64,000 nucleotides of DNA, from assembly GCA_937899415.1 (NCBI GenBank), contig CALBPI010000057.1, positions 1 through 64,000 of the forward strand, read 5' to 3'. The translations under genes and the position numbers were made by a program. The DNA comes from an uncultured Gammaproteobacteria bacterium (GTDB lineage Bacteria; Pseudomonadota; Gammaproteobacteria; Steroidobacterales; Woeseiaceae). This document shows positions 18,658 to 27,638 of this stretch, one piece after another. Each line of letters starts with the position of its first letter. Position 1 is the stretch's first letter. The notes under the pieces are model-generated. The model had not been told where the DNA came from. It searched no databases and saw only the letters and a program-made list of their open reading frames with translations.

Positions 18658-19749
18658 CTAGCGGTAGACGCGCGTGACGCGTTCACTAACGCGCGTGACG
18701 AGTTCGTAGGCGATCGTGTCGCAGGCTTGCGCTATCGCCTCCGCCGGCAAACCCGCACCCCAGAGGCGAACCGTGCTGCCCACGTGCGCATCGGGCACCT
18801 GCGTGACGTCGATACCCAGCATGTCCATGGACACGCGCCCAGCGATCCCCGCAGCCTGCCCATCCACGAGCACGGGTGTGCCGTCGGGCATGCGCCGGGG
18901 ATAGCCGTCGCCATAGCCTGCAGCCGCAATGCCAAGCCGCATGGGACCCTTTGCAGTGTAGCGCCCCCCATAGCCCACGCGGTCTCCGGCCTCGAGGTCT
19001 CGGACCGCAATCAGCCGCGTCTCGAAGTCCATGACCGGCTTCAGGCCGAGTGACTCGGCGGCGACGCCTCCGAATGGCGAGATGCCATACAAGGCAACAC
19101 CTGGGCGAATCCAGTCGCTCGCGGGCGGCACATCCGCACCCAGCGCTTCCGCGCGCAGGGCCGCTGGTGAATTCGCGAGGCTCACAACGCCGTCAAAACG
19201 GGCGAGGCGCGCCTCCAGTCGTTTGCGTTGTTCAGCGAGCTGCGCGCCGTCTTCGGCGTCGGCACTCGCGTAGTGACTCATGAGACGAAGCTCGGCCACC
19301 TGTGGCAGATCGCGCAACGCACGCTCCGCGTCATCCAGTGCCGCCACCGGGAAGCCAAGCCGGTTCATGCCGGTATCGACCTTGAGCCACACGGTGAAGC
19401 GCGCATCGGCGCGGTGCGCGGCGAGCAGCGCAATCTGCTCGGGCGTGTGTACGACAAGCTCGCAGCCCAGTGCATCTGCTGTGGCCATGCCGGGCGCGTC
19501 GAACACGCCTTCGAGCAATACGATGTCCGTGTCAACGCCCGCCGCCCGCAACGCCTCGGCTTCCTCGGGCCGCGCCACGGCCAGGCTGTCGGCACCGGAC
19601 AGTGCACGCGCCACCTCGACGAGCCCGTGCCCATAGGCGTTGGCTTTGACCATAGCCATGACACACGTGTCAGGTCGTGCGGCGCGAACAACGCCCAGGT
19701 TGTGACGGAGGTGGTCGCGGTGGATGACCGCGCTGGCCGCAAAGCTCAC
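18658..19749 (-). CDS. alr: Alanine racemase
   Basis: This PLP enzyme interconverts L- and D-alanine for peptidoglycan. The 363-aa protein has the PLP-lysine motif AMVKANAYGHG near residue 33, the VWLKVDTGMNRLGF strand and the catalytic Tyr region (RVGYGGRYTAKGP, then VSMDMLGIDVTQ). It is 16 bp downstream of dnaB, the common dnaB-alr arrangement. Its stop faces the FHA gene, with a short GC-rich inverted repeat (GGCGGC-GCCT-GCCGCC) in the 37-bp gap. Confidence 0.97.
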   Translation of the reverse strand: MSFAASAVIHRDHLRHNLGVVRAARPDTCVMAMVKANAYGHGLVEVARALSGADSLAVARPEEAEALRAAGVDTDIVLLEGVFDAPGMATADALGCELVVHTPEQIALLAAHRADARFTVWLKVDTGMNRLGFPVAALDDAERALRDLPQVAELRLMSHYASADAEDGAQLAEQRKRLEARLARFDGVVSLANSPAALRAEALGADVPPASDWIRPGVALYGISPFGGVAAESLGLKPVMDFETRLIAVRDLEAGDRVGYGGRYTAKGPMRLGIAAAGYGDGYPRRMPDGTPVLVDGQAAGIAGRVSMDMLGIDVTQVPDAHVGSTVRLWGAGLPAEAIAQACDTIAYELVTRVSERVTRVYR

Positions 19750-19765
19750 GGGGACTCGCGGCGGC

Positions 19766-21154
19766 TCAGAACGCGCCGACGTCCTGCCCGTAGGCGTCGG
19801 GTACCCAGTTCTCGAACTTGGTGTACTTGCCGACGAAGGTCAGCGGGAACTCGCCAATGGGGCCGTTACGCTGCTTGGCGATGATGATGTCGGCCACGCC
19901 CTTGCGTACGGTTTCCTTGTCGTAGACCTCTTCGCGGTAGATGAAGCAAATGAGGTCGGCGTCCTGTTCGATGGCGCCCGACTCACGCAAGTCGCTCATC
20001 ACGGGCTTCTTGTCGGTGCGTTGCTCCACGGAGCGGTTGAGCTGCGAAAGCGCGATCACGGGCACCTCGAGCTCACGGGCGAGCGCTTTCAGGGAGCGCG
20101 AGATCTCCGAGATCTCTGTCGTTCGGTTTTCGGCTGTACCGGGCACCTGCATCAGCTGCAAGTAGTCGACAACGATGAGGCCCAGCCCGTGCTCGCGCTT
20201 GAGTCGACGGGCCCTCGCGCGGACTTCCGTCGGCGACATGGCGGGCGTGTCGTCGATGAAAATGGGCGCATCGGACATGAGCTGCACTGCCGTATTGATG
20301 CGGTCCCAGTCCTCCTGTGGGAACTGGCCCGTGCGCAGGTGCGTCTGGTCGACGCGCCCCAACGAGGAAATCATGCGAAAGGCCAGCTGCTCCGAGCTCA
20401 TCTCCATCGAATAGATGGCTGTAGGCTGGCGGCTGCCGATGGCCGCAGCCTCGGCAATGTTCACAGCGAAGGTGGTCTTACCCATCGAAGGGCGGCCCGC
20501 AACGATGACGAGATCACCGGGCTGCAGGCCCGCCGTCATCTTGTCGAACTCGGTCCAGCCCGTGGACAGCCCCGTGATGTCGCCACCACTTCTGTGTCGC
20601 TCGTCGAGCTGGTCGATGACATCCGGCAGGATGCTCTTGACCGCGGAAAACCCGCCTTTACGCGAACCGGCTTCAGCAATCTCAAAGACAAGGCGCTCGG
20701 CCTCGTCGAGCAGCTCAATGGCACGCCGGCCCTCGGGCTCAAACGCAGCGCCCGCGATCTGGTTGCCGGCGCCGATGAGGCTTCTGAGAATTGACCGCTC
20801 ACGCAAGATCTGCGCGTAGGCGAATACGTTGGCCGCTGTGGGCGTGTCGTTGGCCAGCATGGCCAGGTAGTCAAGCCCGCCGCATTCGGCGAGATTGCCC
20901 TGGTTCTCCAGATGCTCGGAAAGCGTGACCACGTCGCAGGGCTGGCGCCGCTCGATGAGCGCGCCGATGCCCGCGAAGATGAGGCGGTGGTCGGGGCGAT
21001 AGAAGTCTTCAGCCGTGAGCGTGTCGGCAACCTTGTCCCACGACTGGTTGTCGAGCATGAGCCCGCCGAGCACGGACTGCTCGGCTTCGATCGAGTGTGG
21101 CGGCACGCGCAAGGCGTGCTCGTCACGTTCGCTGAGCTCTACCGCGTTGACCAT
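19766..21154 (-). CDS. dnaB: Replicative DNA helicase DnaB
   Basis: DnaB is the hexameric 5'-3' helicase of the replication fork. The 462-aa protein has the N-terminal primase-interaction domain (VPPHSIEAEQSVLGGLMLD) and a RecA-like C-terminal domain with Walker A GRPSMGKTTFAVNIA (about residue 228), Walker B LIVVDYLQLMQV, and SQLNRSVEQRTDKKPVMSDL. No intein or insertion is seen. It sits downstream of rplI by 22 bp. Confidence 0.98.
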   Translation of the reverse strand: MVNAVELSERDEHALRVPPHSIEAEQSVLGGLMLDNQSWDKVADTLTAEDFYRPDHRLIFAGIGALIERRQPCDVVTLSEHLENQGNLAECGGLDYLAMLANDTPTAANVFAYAQILRERSILRSLIGAGNQIAGAAFEPEGRRAIELLDEAERLVFEIAEAGSRKGGFSAVKSILPDVIDQLDERHRSGGDITGLSTGWTEFDKMTAGLQPGDLVIVAGRPSMGKTTFAVNIAEAAAIGSRQPTAIYSMEMSSEQLAFRMISSLGRVDQTHLRTGQFPQEDWDRINTAVQLMSDAPIFIDDTPAMSPTEVRARARRLKREHGLGLIVVDYLQLMQVPGTAENRTTEISEISRSLKALARELEVPVIALSQLNRSVEQRTDKKPVMSDLRESGAIEQDADLICFIYREEVYDKETVRKGVADIIIAKQRNGPIGEFPLTFVGKYTKFENWVPDAYGQDVGAF

Positions 21155-21176
21155 CCCCGGACCGGGTCGAGCCCGA

Positions 21177-21632
21177 TCAGCCCTCCTGGGCGACGACGAC
21201 CACAGTGGCCGTCACGTCGACGTCGGCGTGCAAGTGCAGGCCGATTTCGTGCTCACCCGTTTCACGGAACGCACCTTCGTCCGTCAGGCGGATTTCGGAG
21301 CGCTCGATGGGCAGGTCGGCCGTGTTGAAGGCTTCCGCGATGTCGATCGTACCGATCGAACCGAACAGCTTGCCTTCGGCGCCAACCAGGGCCGGGATTT
21401 CGACGCGGGCGCCTTCGAGCGTTTCGGCACGCGACTTGGCCGCGGCCAGCTCTTCGGCAGCCTTGGCTTCTAGCTCCGCGCGGCGCGCTTCGAACTCAGC
21501 CAGGTTAGCCGGCGTGGCCAGCGTGGCTTTGCCCTGCGGCAGCAGGAAATTACGGCCGTAGCCCGGCTTGACGGTGACCTTGTCACCGATACCGCCCAGG
21601 TTCTCGACCTTTTCGAGCAGAATGACTTCCAT
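21177..21632 (-). CDS. rplI: Large ribosomal subunit protein bL9
   Basis: bL9 binds 23S rRNA at the base of the L1 stalk. The 151-aa product has the signature [36 protein letters not shown] at the N-terminus, a long connecting helix rich in Ala/Glu/Lys, and the C-terminal domain ([14 protein letters not shown]). Length is normal. It lies in the rpsF-rpsR-DUF2232-rplI operon. Confidence 0.98.
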   Translation of the reverse strand: MEVILLEKVENLGGIGDKVTVKPGYGRNFLLPQGKATLATPANLAEFEARRAELEAKAAEELAAAKSRAETLEGARVEIPALVGAEGKLFGSIGTIDIAEAFNTADLPIERSEIRLTDEGAFRETGEHEIGLHLHADVDVTATVVVVAQEG

Positions 21633-21664
21633 CGTTTCTTCCTCTCGCGCCGTAGCGCTTTTCT

Positions 21665-22588
21665 TCAGCGCGCCTGCCCCCGGGGGGCGACGCGAACCAT
21701 ATTAAACCAGGCGTCGACGTAACCGGCGACGCAAACGAGCATGACCGCAAACGGGTTGCCCAACAGTGTGGTGGCCAGCACGCCGTAAAACACGACAAGT
21801 GACCACTCCGGCCAATCAAAACGCTGACGTAGCCAGTGCATCAGCGCACAACCGTGCAGCCCGAACGCCAGCAGCAGCACGATGGCCGCGTTGGCACCGG
21901 GCACCCAGCCCGCGAACGAGCCGACTACCGCCAGCAGCACGAGCGCTGCGGCCAGTGCGCGACCCAGGTTGAGGTCACGAAACCGGCCAAACCGGGCCCG
22001 GCCCTTGTCAGTAGCGTGATCCCACATGGCGTAGCCACCCAGAATCGAAACGGCCAACGCGACGAAGGCCCAGCCCGCTGCCACGCCCGACATGTACTGC
22101 GCGATGAGCGTCACGCCTTCGCTGACTTCCTGGTCGCTCAGCTGCGAGAGCTGCGTACCACTCTCGCGAGCCGAGGCCAGCAGGTACTCGATCGCGTTCG
22201 TCCAGTATGCTGTCACATCGTCCACGGCCACGTAGAACGCCACCAGGACTCCCACAATGGCCAGTAACGAGGCCTGCAACGCCAACGTCAGCGACCCGGT
22301 GCGGCCCAGCACGGTAGCCATCAACATGGCCAGTGTGAGCGATACGCCAGCTGACACGAGGTAGACGAGCGCGATCGGGTCCGGATTGGCTATGACCTGA
22401 ATCGCGCCAACAATGCCCCAGCCGCCCGCGATCCAGGGCAATGCCGCCATCGGACCAAACTGCAGCACGCCCGCCACGGCGATCATCGGTGCCATGAAAT
22501 TGAGCAGCGGCACGATGAGCAGAAACGCTACGGCCAGGGTCAGCCGGTGACGTGACTGCAGCACCCAGACAGCGAGCTGCTTCAGCAT
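21665..22588 (-). CDS. DUF2232/YybS-like membrane protein
   Basis: A 307-aa polytopic inner-membrane protein with about eight hydrophobic segments. A gene of this type lies between rpsR and rplI in Pseudomonas-like genomes, and both neighbours and length match. The N-terminal region ([19 protein letters not shown]) and a central pair of segments flanking [16 protein letters not shown] are the main visible features. Function is unknown. The synteny-based call is firmer than any biochemical role. Confidence 0.8.
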   Translation of the reverse strand: MLKQLAVWVLQSRHRLTLAVAFLLIVPLLNFMAPMIAVAGVLQFGPMAALPWIAGGWGIVGAIQVIANPDPIALVYLVSAGVSLTLAMLMATVLGRTGSLTLALQASLLAIVGVLVAFYVAVDDVTAYWTNAIEYLLASARESGTQLSQLSDQEVSEGVTLIAQYMSGVAAGWAFVALAVSILGGYAMWDHATDKGRARFGRFRDLNLGRALAAALVLLAVVGSFAGWVPGANAAIVLLLAFGLHGCALMHWLRQRFDWPEWSLVVFYGVLATTLLGNPFAVMLVCVAGYVDAWFNMVRVAPRGQAR

Positions 22589-22616
22589 GGGCCGATGGCG
22601 TCGCGGCGCGACGCGA

Positions 22617-22841
22617 TCAGTGACGGTCGGTGTAGGGCAGCAGCGCCAGGTAACGCGCGCGCTTCACCGCGGTCGCGAGCTGACGCTGGTAGCGCGCCTT
22701 CGTGCCCGTGATGCGGCTCGGTACGATCTTGCCCGTTTCTGTGATGTAGGCCTTGAGCAGATTCAAATCCTTGTAGTCGATCTGATCGATGCCTTCGGCG
22801 GTGAAACGGCAGTACTTGCGACGACGTGAGTAACGGCTCAT
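22617..22841 (-). CDS. rpsR: Small ribosomal subunit protein bS18
   Basis: bS18 pairs with bS6 on the 30S platform. The 74-aa protein reads [20 protein letters not shown], then [20 protein letters not shown] and a basic tail ending [10 protein letters not shown], all typical. The ATG overlaps the rpsF stop by 4 bp, so the S6:S18 pair is translationally coupled. No priB lies between them, unlike E. coli. Confidence 0.98.
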   Translation of the reverse strand: MSRYSRRRKYCRFTAEGIDQIDYKDLNLLKAYITETGKIVPSRITGTKARYQRQLATAVKRARYLALLPYTDRH

Positions 22842-23356
22842 GCGCTGGCCTCCTCGGTTTCGGTTGCTTCAGCGGCAAGCGCTTCATCTGCAGGTGCTTC
22901 TTCGGCGGCTGCTTCTTCAGCGGCCGCTTCTGCAGGCGCTTCGCCTTCACCCTGCTCGGCTTCGCGGGCGCGCGCTTCTGCAGCCGCTTTCGCTTCGCGG
23001 CGGCGCGCGGTCTCGCGCTCTTTGGCTTTCTCGTCTTCAACGGCCTTGGCCATGGGCGAGGCTTCGCTGACGGCGTCGTCGACGCGCATGATCAGGTGAC
23101 GGAGAACGGCGTCATTAAATTTGAACGCGCCTTTGATCTCGTCGATCGTCGGCTGATCGCATTCGACGTTCATGAGCAGGTAGTGCGCCTTGTGCACCTT
23201 GTTGATGCTGTGCGCGAGCTGGCGACGGCCCCAGTCTTCCTGGCGGTGGATCGCGCCACCGGCGTCCGAGATGAGCTTGCCGTAGCGCTCGAGCATGCCG
23301 GGCACCTGTTCGCTCTGGTCAGGGTGGACCAGAAACACGATTTCGTAGTGTCTCAA
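22838..23356 (-). CDS. rpsF: Small ribosomal subunit protein bS6 with long acidic tail
   Basis: bS6 binds the 30S platform with bS18. The first roughly 95 residues are canonical: [39 protein letters not shown] and [13 protein letters not shown]. About 75 further residues are low-complexity Ala/Glu/Lys, a tail that varies widely among bacteria and in E. coli is glutamylated. The start codon is TTG at 23354-23356, preceded by the strong TAAGGAG at 6 nt. A leader hairpin lies upstream. Confidence 0.96.
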   Translation of the reverse strand: MRHYEIVFLVHPDQSEQVPGMLERYGKLISDAGGAIHRQEDWGRRQLAHSINKVHKAHYLLMNVECDQPTIDEIKGAFKFNDAVLRHLIMRVDDAVSEASPMAKAVEDEKAKERETARRREAKAAAEARAREAEQGEGEAPAEAAAEEAAAEEAPADEALAAEATETEEASA

Positions 23357-23376
23357 AAGAGGCTCCTTACGGGTTC

Positions 23377-23398
23377 GCCACCCGCTTCACGGTGTGGC
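23377..23398 (-). promoter_or_regulatory. Candidate S6:S18 leader hairpin upstream of rpsF
   Basis: On minus, the rpsF leader contains GCCAC-ACCGTGAAGCGG-GTGGC, a 5-bp stem enclosing an ACCG-containing internal part, about 20 nt before the TTG start. Autoregulatory S6:S18-binding hairpins with a conserved CCG element are known upstream of rpsF in many bacteria. Position and the ACCG fit, but I have not been able to score it against the covariance model. Confidence 0.45.
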
Positions 23399-23530
23399 AA
23401 GGAGTGAGCCTGCAACGCTGCCGCTGACTGCGACGACGCGCGCAAACCCCCAGATTGTGTCGATGTCGCCCGGGCCTGGCCCCGACGAGCCGCGCATTGT
23501 AGTCCGGCCGGGGGTGGCCCGGCAAGCGAT

Positions 23531-24289
23531 TCAGCCGGCTTCTGTGCGCTGCCGAACGGCCTCGAACAGACAGATCCCTGTGGCCACCGAAACATTGAGA
23601 CTCTCGACCTGCCCGGCCATGGGCAGGCGCACGCTGGCGTCACAGCGTTCGGCCAGCTCAGTCGCGACCCCAATATCCTCAGCGCCCAGGACTAAAGCGG
23701 CAGGGCCCGTGAAGCGGGCCGACCAGATCGGAGTCTCGGACTGGTCGCTGGTGGCCGTGCGGACCACGCCATATTCGCCGAGCCAGTCCAGCGTGCGGGC
23801 CAGCGAGGGCACCACCACGAGCGGCACCAGTTCGGCGGCACCACTGGCCACCTTGCGCGCCGCCGGGGTCAACGGCGCCGATCGGCGCTTGGGCACGATC
23901 ACGGCCATGACGCCGGCCGCCTCGGCCGTGCGCAGGCAGGCACCCAGGTTGTGCGGGTCCTGCACACCGTCGAGCAAGAGCAGCAGCGGCGCCCCGCCCT
24001 CGCCTAGCGTCGCTTCAATCTGACTGCGCAGGCCCGCCTCATCGAGCGGTTGCAGATCGGCGAACTCAGCTACGACCCCCTGATGCGTGGTGCCTTTGGC
24101 CATGTCGTCGAGGCGGCGATTGCGCACTCGCTGCACCGCCACACCTGCAGCCTTGGCCGCTTCGGTCAGCTCGAGCAAGCGCGGGTTCTTGACCCGTTCA
24201 TCGACATACACGCGCCGCAGCTTGTCGGGCATGGTGTCGACGAGCCGTGCCACGGCGTGAATGCCGGCGCTGTAACGGGAGTGCGCCAT
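23531..24289 (-). CDS. rlmB: 23S rRNA (guanosine2251-2'-O)-methyltransferase RlmB
   Basis: RlmB methylates the ribose of G2251 in the 23S rRNA P loop. The 252-aa SpoU-family protein has an N-terminal substrate-binding domain with YSAGIHAVARLVD, and the knot motifs LLLDGVQDPHNLGACLRTAEA, ALVLGAEDIGV and LPMAGQVESLNVSVATGI. The ATG shares one base with the rnr stop (TGATG), so it is coupled to rnr. Confidence 0.97.
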   Translation of the reverse strand: MAHSRYSAGIHAVARLVDTMPDKLRRVYVDERVKNPRLLELTEAAKAAGVAVQRVRNRRLDDMAKGTTHQGVVAEFADLQPLDEAGLRSQIEATLGEGGAPLLLLLDGVQDPHNLGACLRTAEAAGVMAVIVPKRRSAPLTPAARKVASGAAELVPLVVVPSLARTLDWLGEYGVVRTATSDQSETPIWSARFTGPAALVLGAEDIGVATELAERCDASVRLPMAGQVESLNVSVATGICLFEAVRQRTEAG

Positions 24290-26487
24290 CAGCGACGGCC
24301 GCGGCGGCCTCCACGGCGGGCCGCGTCGTCGCGCTTGCCCCCAAAGGCCGGGTGATGATCGTAAAGCACGAAGTCGATCTGCCGGGTCTCGAGATCGACG
24401 CGGTCGACAATGACCTCGACGCTGTCGCCCAGCGTGTAGGACTGACCCGTGCGGCTGCCCACGAGGCGCTGTCGCTCGGGCTCGTGCTCGTAGTAGTCAT
24501 TGCGCAGGCTCGACACGTGCACGAGACCGTCCACCTGCAGCTCGCCGAGCTGCACAAACAGGCCAAAGTGCGTCACGCCCGAGATAATGCCCTCAAAGCG
24601 TCCGCCCAGGTGCTTTTGCATGTACTGACATTTGAGCAGTGCCTCGACTTCACGCGTGGCGTCCTCGGCCCGCCGTTCGCGTTCCGAGGTGAGCTTGCCG
24701 AGCTGCTGCATACGGTCGGCGCTGTAGCCGTAGGCGCGCGCCTTGCCACCGCTGGTCATGTGACGGATCGCCCGGTGCACGAGCAAGTCCGGGTAACGGC
24801 GAATCGGCGAGGTAAAATGCGCGTACTGATCGAGCGCCAGGCCAAAGTGGCCGATGTTGTCAGGCGTGTACTCGGCGTGCGCGAAGGTGCGCAGCAACGC
24901 CATATTGATCGCGTAAGCGTCGGGACGGTCCTGCACAGACGCCATGAGATTGCGCAACACACTGGGCTTCGGGTGTGCCGCATGCGGCACCTTGAAACCG
25001 AGCCCCACCATGTAGGCGCGAAACTCCTCGAAGCGCTCCTCGTCGGGCTTGGCGTGCACGCGAAACAGCGCCTGCACCTTTCTGCGTGTGATGAATCGTG
25101 CAGCCTCCACGTTCGCCGCGATCATGCACTCTTCAATGAGACGATGCGCGTCGTTGCGCGGCGCCGAAATGATGCGCTGCACGTCGCCGGCGTCATCAAC
25201 GCGGATACGAAGTTGTGGCAGGTCGAGTTCGATGGCGCCGCGTTTCTTGCGGCGCTTGGCGAAGGCCTTGTAGAGACCATGCAGCGCATCGACTGAAACG
25301 GCGATGTCGCCTTCGATCTCCGCGTGCGCTTCGCCCTCGAGATAACGGCCGACGGTGCTGTAGGTCAGGCGCGCGTGGGAACGCATGACGGCATCATAAA
25401 AGCGCGAGCGCGTGACCTCGCCCTGTGCGCTCACGGACATGTCGCAGACCATGCACAGCCGGTCGACCTTGGGGTTCAGCGAACACAGGCCGTTCGACAG
25501 CACCTCGGGCAGCATAGGCACGACGCGGTCCGGGAAGTAGACGGACGTGGCGCGCTTGATCGCCTCTTTGTCGATCGGGCTGTCGGGCGTCACGTAATGC
25601 GCCACATCTGCGATGGCGACCACGAGGCGCCAACCACCATCCTTACGCGGTGCCGCAAACACGGCGTCATCGAAGTCGCGGGCATCGGCACCATCGATAG
25701 TGACGAGTGGCAGTTTGCGCAGGTCTTTCCGGCCCTGTTTGGCACGCGTGGGCACCGTGCGCCCAAATGCCTTGGCCTGCTCTGCAACGGCGCGCGGCCA
25801 CTGGTGCGGAATACCGTGGGCGTGAATCGCAAGGTCGGTCGGCATACCGCGCTTATCCGGCGAACCCAAAACCTGCGCGATGCGCGCGGTGGCCTGCGCC
25901 TCGCGCTCGGGGTAGTCGAGAATTCTCGCGACCACCATTTCGCCGGCCTTTGCACCGCCGTGCTCACCTTGCGGAATCAGCACACGTTGCGTCAGGCGGG
26001 GGTTGTCGGGAATCACAAGCCCAATGCCACGCGCACGAATGTACTTGCCCGCCACCTCAGTGTGCGCGCGTTCGAGGATGTCGACGACACGGCCCTCGGC
26101 GCCGCGACGCGTGCGTTTATGGACCTTGCCTGCCACGCGGTCGCCGTGCATCAGGCGCTGCATCTCGCGTGGCGACAGGTACAGGTCGTCGCTATCGTCG
26201 TCGGTGACGAGAAAGCCAAAGCCGTCTTTGTGCGCACTGACGTTGCCGGTCACGAGGTGCAGGCGTTCGGCCAGGCAATACTCTTCGCTGCGGTTCAGAT
26301 GGATTTGTCCGGCGCGGAGTGCCCGGGTCAACACCTCGTTGAGCTTTTTGCGGTCTTTGCGCGTGCGGATGCCGAAGTGCTCGGCAAGCGCGTCATAGTC
26401 CATGGGGCGGCCGCACTCGGTGAGCACGTCCAGTATGGCGTTGCGGTCGGGGATACGGTGGGCGTAGCGGTCTTTCTGACGGGTCAA
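24289..26487 (-). CDS. rnr: Ribonuclease R
   Basis: RNase R is a processive 3'-5' exoribonuclease for structured RNA. The ORF track opens at 26745, but its first 86 codons run antisense through tRNA-Leu and look non-coding. I propose TTG at 26487, preceded by CGAGA, giving MTRQKDRYAHRIPDRNAILD and 732 aa. In order come a winged-helix N-terminus, cold-shock domains, the RNB catalytic domain (TIDGADARDFDDAVFA, SVYFPDRVVPMLPE) and an S1 domain (GIISGVTHFGLFVQL). A short basic tail follows. The start choice is inference; the identity is firm. Confidence 0.95.
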   Translation of the reverse strand: MTRQKDRYAHRIPDRNAILDVLTECGRPMDYDALAEHFGIRTRKDRKKLNEVLTRALRAGQIHLNRSEEYCLAERLHLVTGNVSAHKDGFGFLVTDDDSDDLYLSPREMQRLMHGDRVAGKVHKRTRRGAEGRVVDILERAHTEVAGKYIRARGIGLVIPDNPRLTQRVLIPQGEHGGAKAGEMVVARILDYPEREAQATARIAQVLGSPDKRGMPTDLAIHAHGIPHQWPRAVAEQAKAFGRTVPTRAKQGRKDLRKLPLVTIDGADARDFDDAVFAAPRKDGGWRLVVAIADVAHYVTPDSPIDKEAIKRATSVYFPDRVVPMLPEVLSNGLCSLNPKVDRLCMVCDMSVSAQGEVTRSRFYDAVMRSHARLTYSTVGRYLEGEAHAEIEGDIAVSVDALHGLYKAFAKRRKKRGAIELDLPQLRIRVDDAGDVQRIISAPRNDAHRLIEECMIAANVEAARFITRRKVQALFRVHAKPDEERFEEFRAYMVGLGFKVPHAAHPKPSVLRNLMASVQDRPDAYAINMALLRTFAHAEYTPDNIGHFGLALDQYAHFTSPIRRYPDLLVHRAIRHMTSGGKARAYGYSADRMQQLGKLTSERERRAEDATREVEALLKCQYMQKHLGGRFEGIISGVTHFGLFVQLGELQVDGLVHVSSLRNDYYEHEPERQRLVGSRTGQSYTLGDSVEVIVDRVDLETRQIDFVLYDHHPAFGGKRDDAARRGGRRGRR

Positions 26488-26518
26488 AAGGGATCTCGGG
26501 ATTCGGTTGCTGGTAGGA

Positions 26519-26547
26519 TTGACAGCCTGCAGGGGCTCGGCTAATGT
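26519..26547 (+). promoter_or_regulatory. Likely promoter of tRNA-Leu
   Basis: A perfect -35 hexamer TTGACA (26519-26524) is followed after 17 bp by TAATGT (26542-26547), or after 15 bp by GCTAAT, as a weaker -10. A GC-rich discriminator (CGGCCCGCTC) follows, as is common for stringently controlled stable-RNA promoters. The distance to the tRNA 5' end is about 40 bp. Confidence 0.55.
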
Positions 26548-26588
26548 TCGCGGCCCGCTCGGGGCCGTAAGTGTAACGGTTCCACCTT

Positions 26589-26675
26589 GCCCAGGTGGCG
26601 GAATTGGTAGACGCGCATGGTTCAGGTCCATGTCTACGAAAGTAGGTGGAGGTTCAAGTCCTCTCCTGGGCACCA
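26589..26675 (+). tRNA. tRNA-Leu (anticodon CAG)
   Basis: The acceptor stem GCCCAGG pairs with CCTGGGC, and the 3' CCA is encoded. The D arm reads TGGCGGAATTGGTAGACGC as in leucine tRNAs. The anticodon stem CATGG/CCATG encloses the loop TTCAGGT, so the anticodon is CAG. A long variable arm and the T arm GGTTCAAGTCC follow. The gene lies just upstream of and divergent from rnr, as in pseudomonads. Confidence 0.97.
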
Positions 26676-26682
26676 AACCCAA

Positions 26683-26712
26683 AGCGCCGGCCTGTGGCCG
26701 GCGTTTGTCTTT
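26683..26712 (+). terminator. Rho-independent terminator of tRNA-Leu
   Basis: CGCCGGCC (26685-26692) pairs with GGCCGGCG (26696-26703) around a TGT loop, followed by TTTGTCTTT. The position directly after the tRNA fits intrinsic termination. Confidence 0.8.
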
Positions 26713-26818
26713 GGCACCCATGAGAGCCGTCCGCCAGGGTGCCAATCCGCCGAAGTTGCAGCTGCAGTGATCGGGAAGCGTTACGCAGCGTCTTCAGCGC
26801 CGTGCTGCGACCGCACGT

Positions 26819-26874
26819 GGTTCAAGTCCTCTCCTGGGCACCATTCTCAGAACGCCGGCCCTGCGCCGGCGTTC
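26819..26874 (+). repeat. Duplicated tRNA-Leu 3' end plus terminator-like hairpin
   Basis: GGTTCAAGTCCTCTCCTGGG with the following CACCA (26819-26843) repeats exactly the last 25 bases of tRNA-Leu (26651-26675). A second GC hairpin follows (GAACGCCGGC, 26850-26859, with GCCGGCGTTC, 26865-26874), resembling the true terminator. The rest of the tRNA is absent, so this is not a functional tRNA. It looks like an attachment-site scar or a segmental duplication of the tRNA end. The 143 bp between the two copies has no gene. Confidence 0.85.
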
Positions 26875-26909
26875 GCGTATCTGATACCCGCCTCCCAGTT
26901 TGCCGCGCC

Positions 26910-27572
26910 ATGAATGTCGCGATCGCCACGCTTGTGTTCATCGCAAGCCACGTCGTGATCGCCCGCACGGGTCTCAAGCCCTGGCTCACAAAAAAGATCG
27001 GGCCTCGCGGCTACCTCGCAGCCTACTCGCTGCTTTCCCTCGCACTGCTCGGCTGGGTCATCGTGGCACTGCTTGCCGCACCGCGCGCAGTGCTCTGGGC
27101 CGCGCCTGGCTGGAGTTGGGCTTTCGCCGCTATTGCGTCGCTACTCGGCTTCATGCTCATTGGCATCGGCGCCCTCTCGCCCAACCCATTGTCGGTGAGT
27201 TTTCGCGACGCAGGCTTTGATCCCGAACGGCCCGGCGTTGTCGGCTGGGTACGCCACCCACTACTTCTTGGACTGACGTTCTGGGCCATTGCGCATGTGC
27301 CCGCCAACGGCGATTGGCCAAGCCTCGCACTCTTCGGCGTGAGCGCGGCATTCGGTCTGCGTGGCATGTATCGCGTCGGGTTAAGGAAGCGACAGCAATT
27401 GGGACCGGCACGCTGGACGTCCATGACGGCAGCACGCGGCCACGTCGACACACGGGCCGTGGCCGGCGCGTTGGCCGGAACCGCGCTTTGGGCGATCGCA
27501 CTCTTCGCGCACGGCGCCTTATTTGGCGCCAACCCACTGGCCGTGCTGCGCGCGCAACTGGGGCTGCTGTGA
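26910..27572 (+). CDS. NnrU family membrane protein
   Basis: A 220-aa membrane protein with about six hydrophobic segments. Family features include the N-terminal FIASHVVIARTGLKPWL, the central GIGALSPNPLSVSF and GVVGWVRHPLLLGLTFWAIAHV with its Arg-His pair, resembling NnrU/isoprenylcysteine methyltransferase-like folds. NnrU proteins are linked to denitrification in some bacteria, but no nitrite or nitric oxide reductase gene lies nearby. I used ATG 26910 because the longer ORF start runs through the duplicated tRNA end. No strong ribosome binding site is seen. Confidence 0.8.
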   Translation: MNVAIATLVFIASHVVIARTGLKPWLTKKIGPRGYLAAYSLLSLALLGWVIVALLAAPRAVLWAAPGWSWAFAAIASLLGFMLIGIGALSPNPLSVSFRDAGFDPERPGVVGWVRHPLLLGLTFWAIAHVPANGDWPSLALFGVSAAFGLRGMYRVGLRKRQQLGPARWTSMTAARGHVDTRAVAGALAGTALWAIALFAHGALFGANPLAVLRAQLGLL

Positions 27573-27638
27573 ACGCGCTTTCGGCGACAAAATGCGATTG
27601 CGATGAACCTTTGGGCGGGCTGTAACGACCTTTAGATC

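Noticed and set aside
25324-26544. 406-aa plus-strand ORF over rnr
   Set aside because: It is antisense to RNase R, and the composition is a mirror of rnr codon bias.
26819-26843. Second tRNA-Leu
   Set aside because: Only the 3' quarter is present, with no anticodon arm, D arm or 5' acceptor strand.
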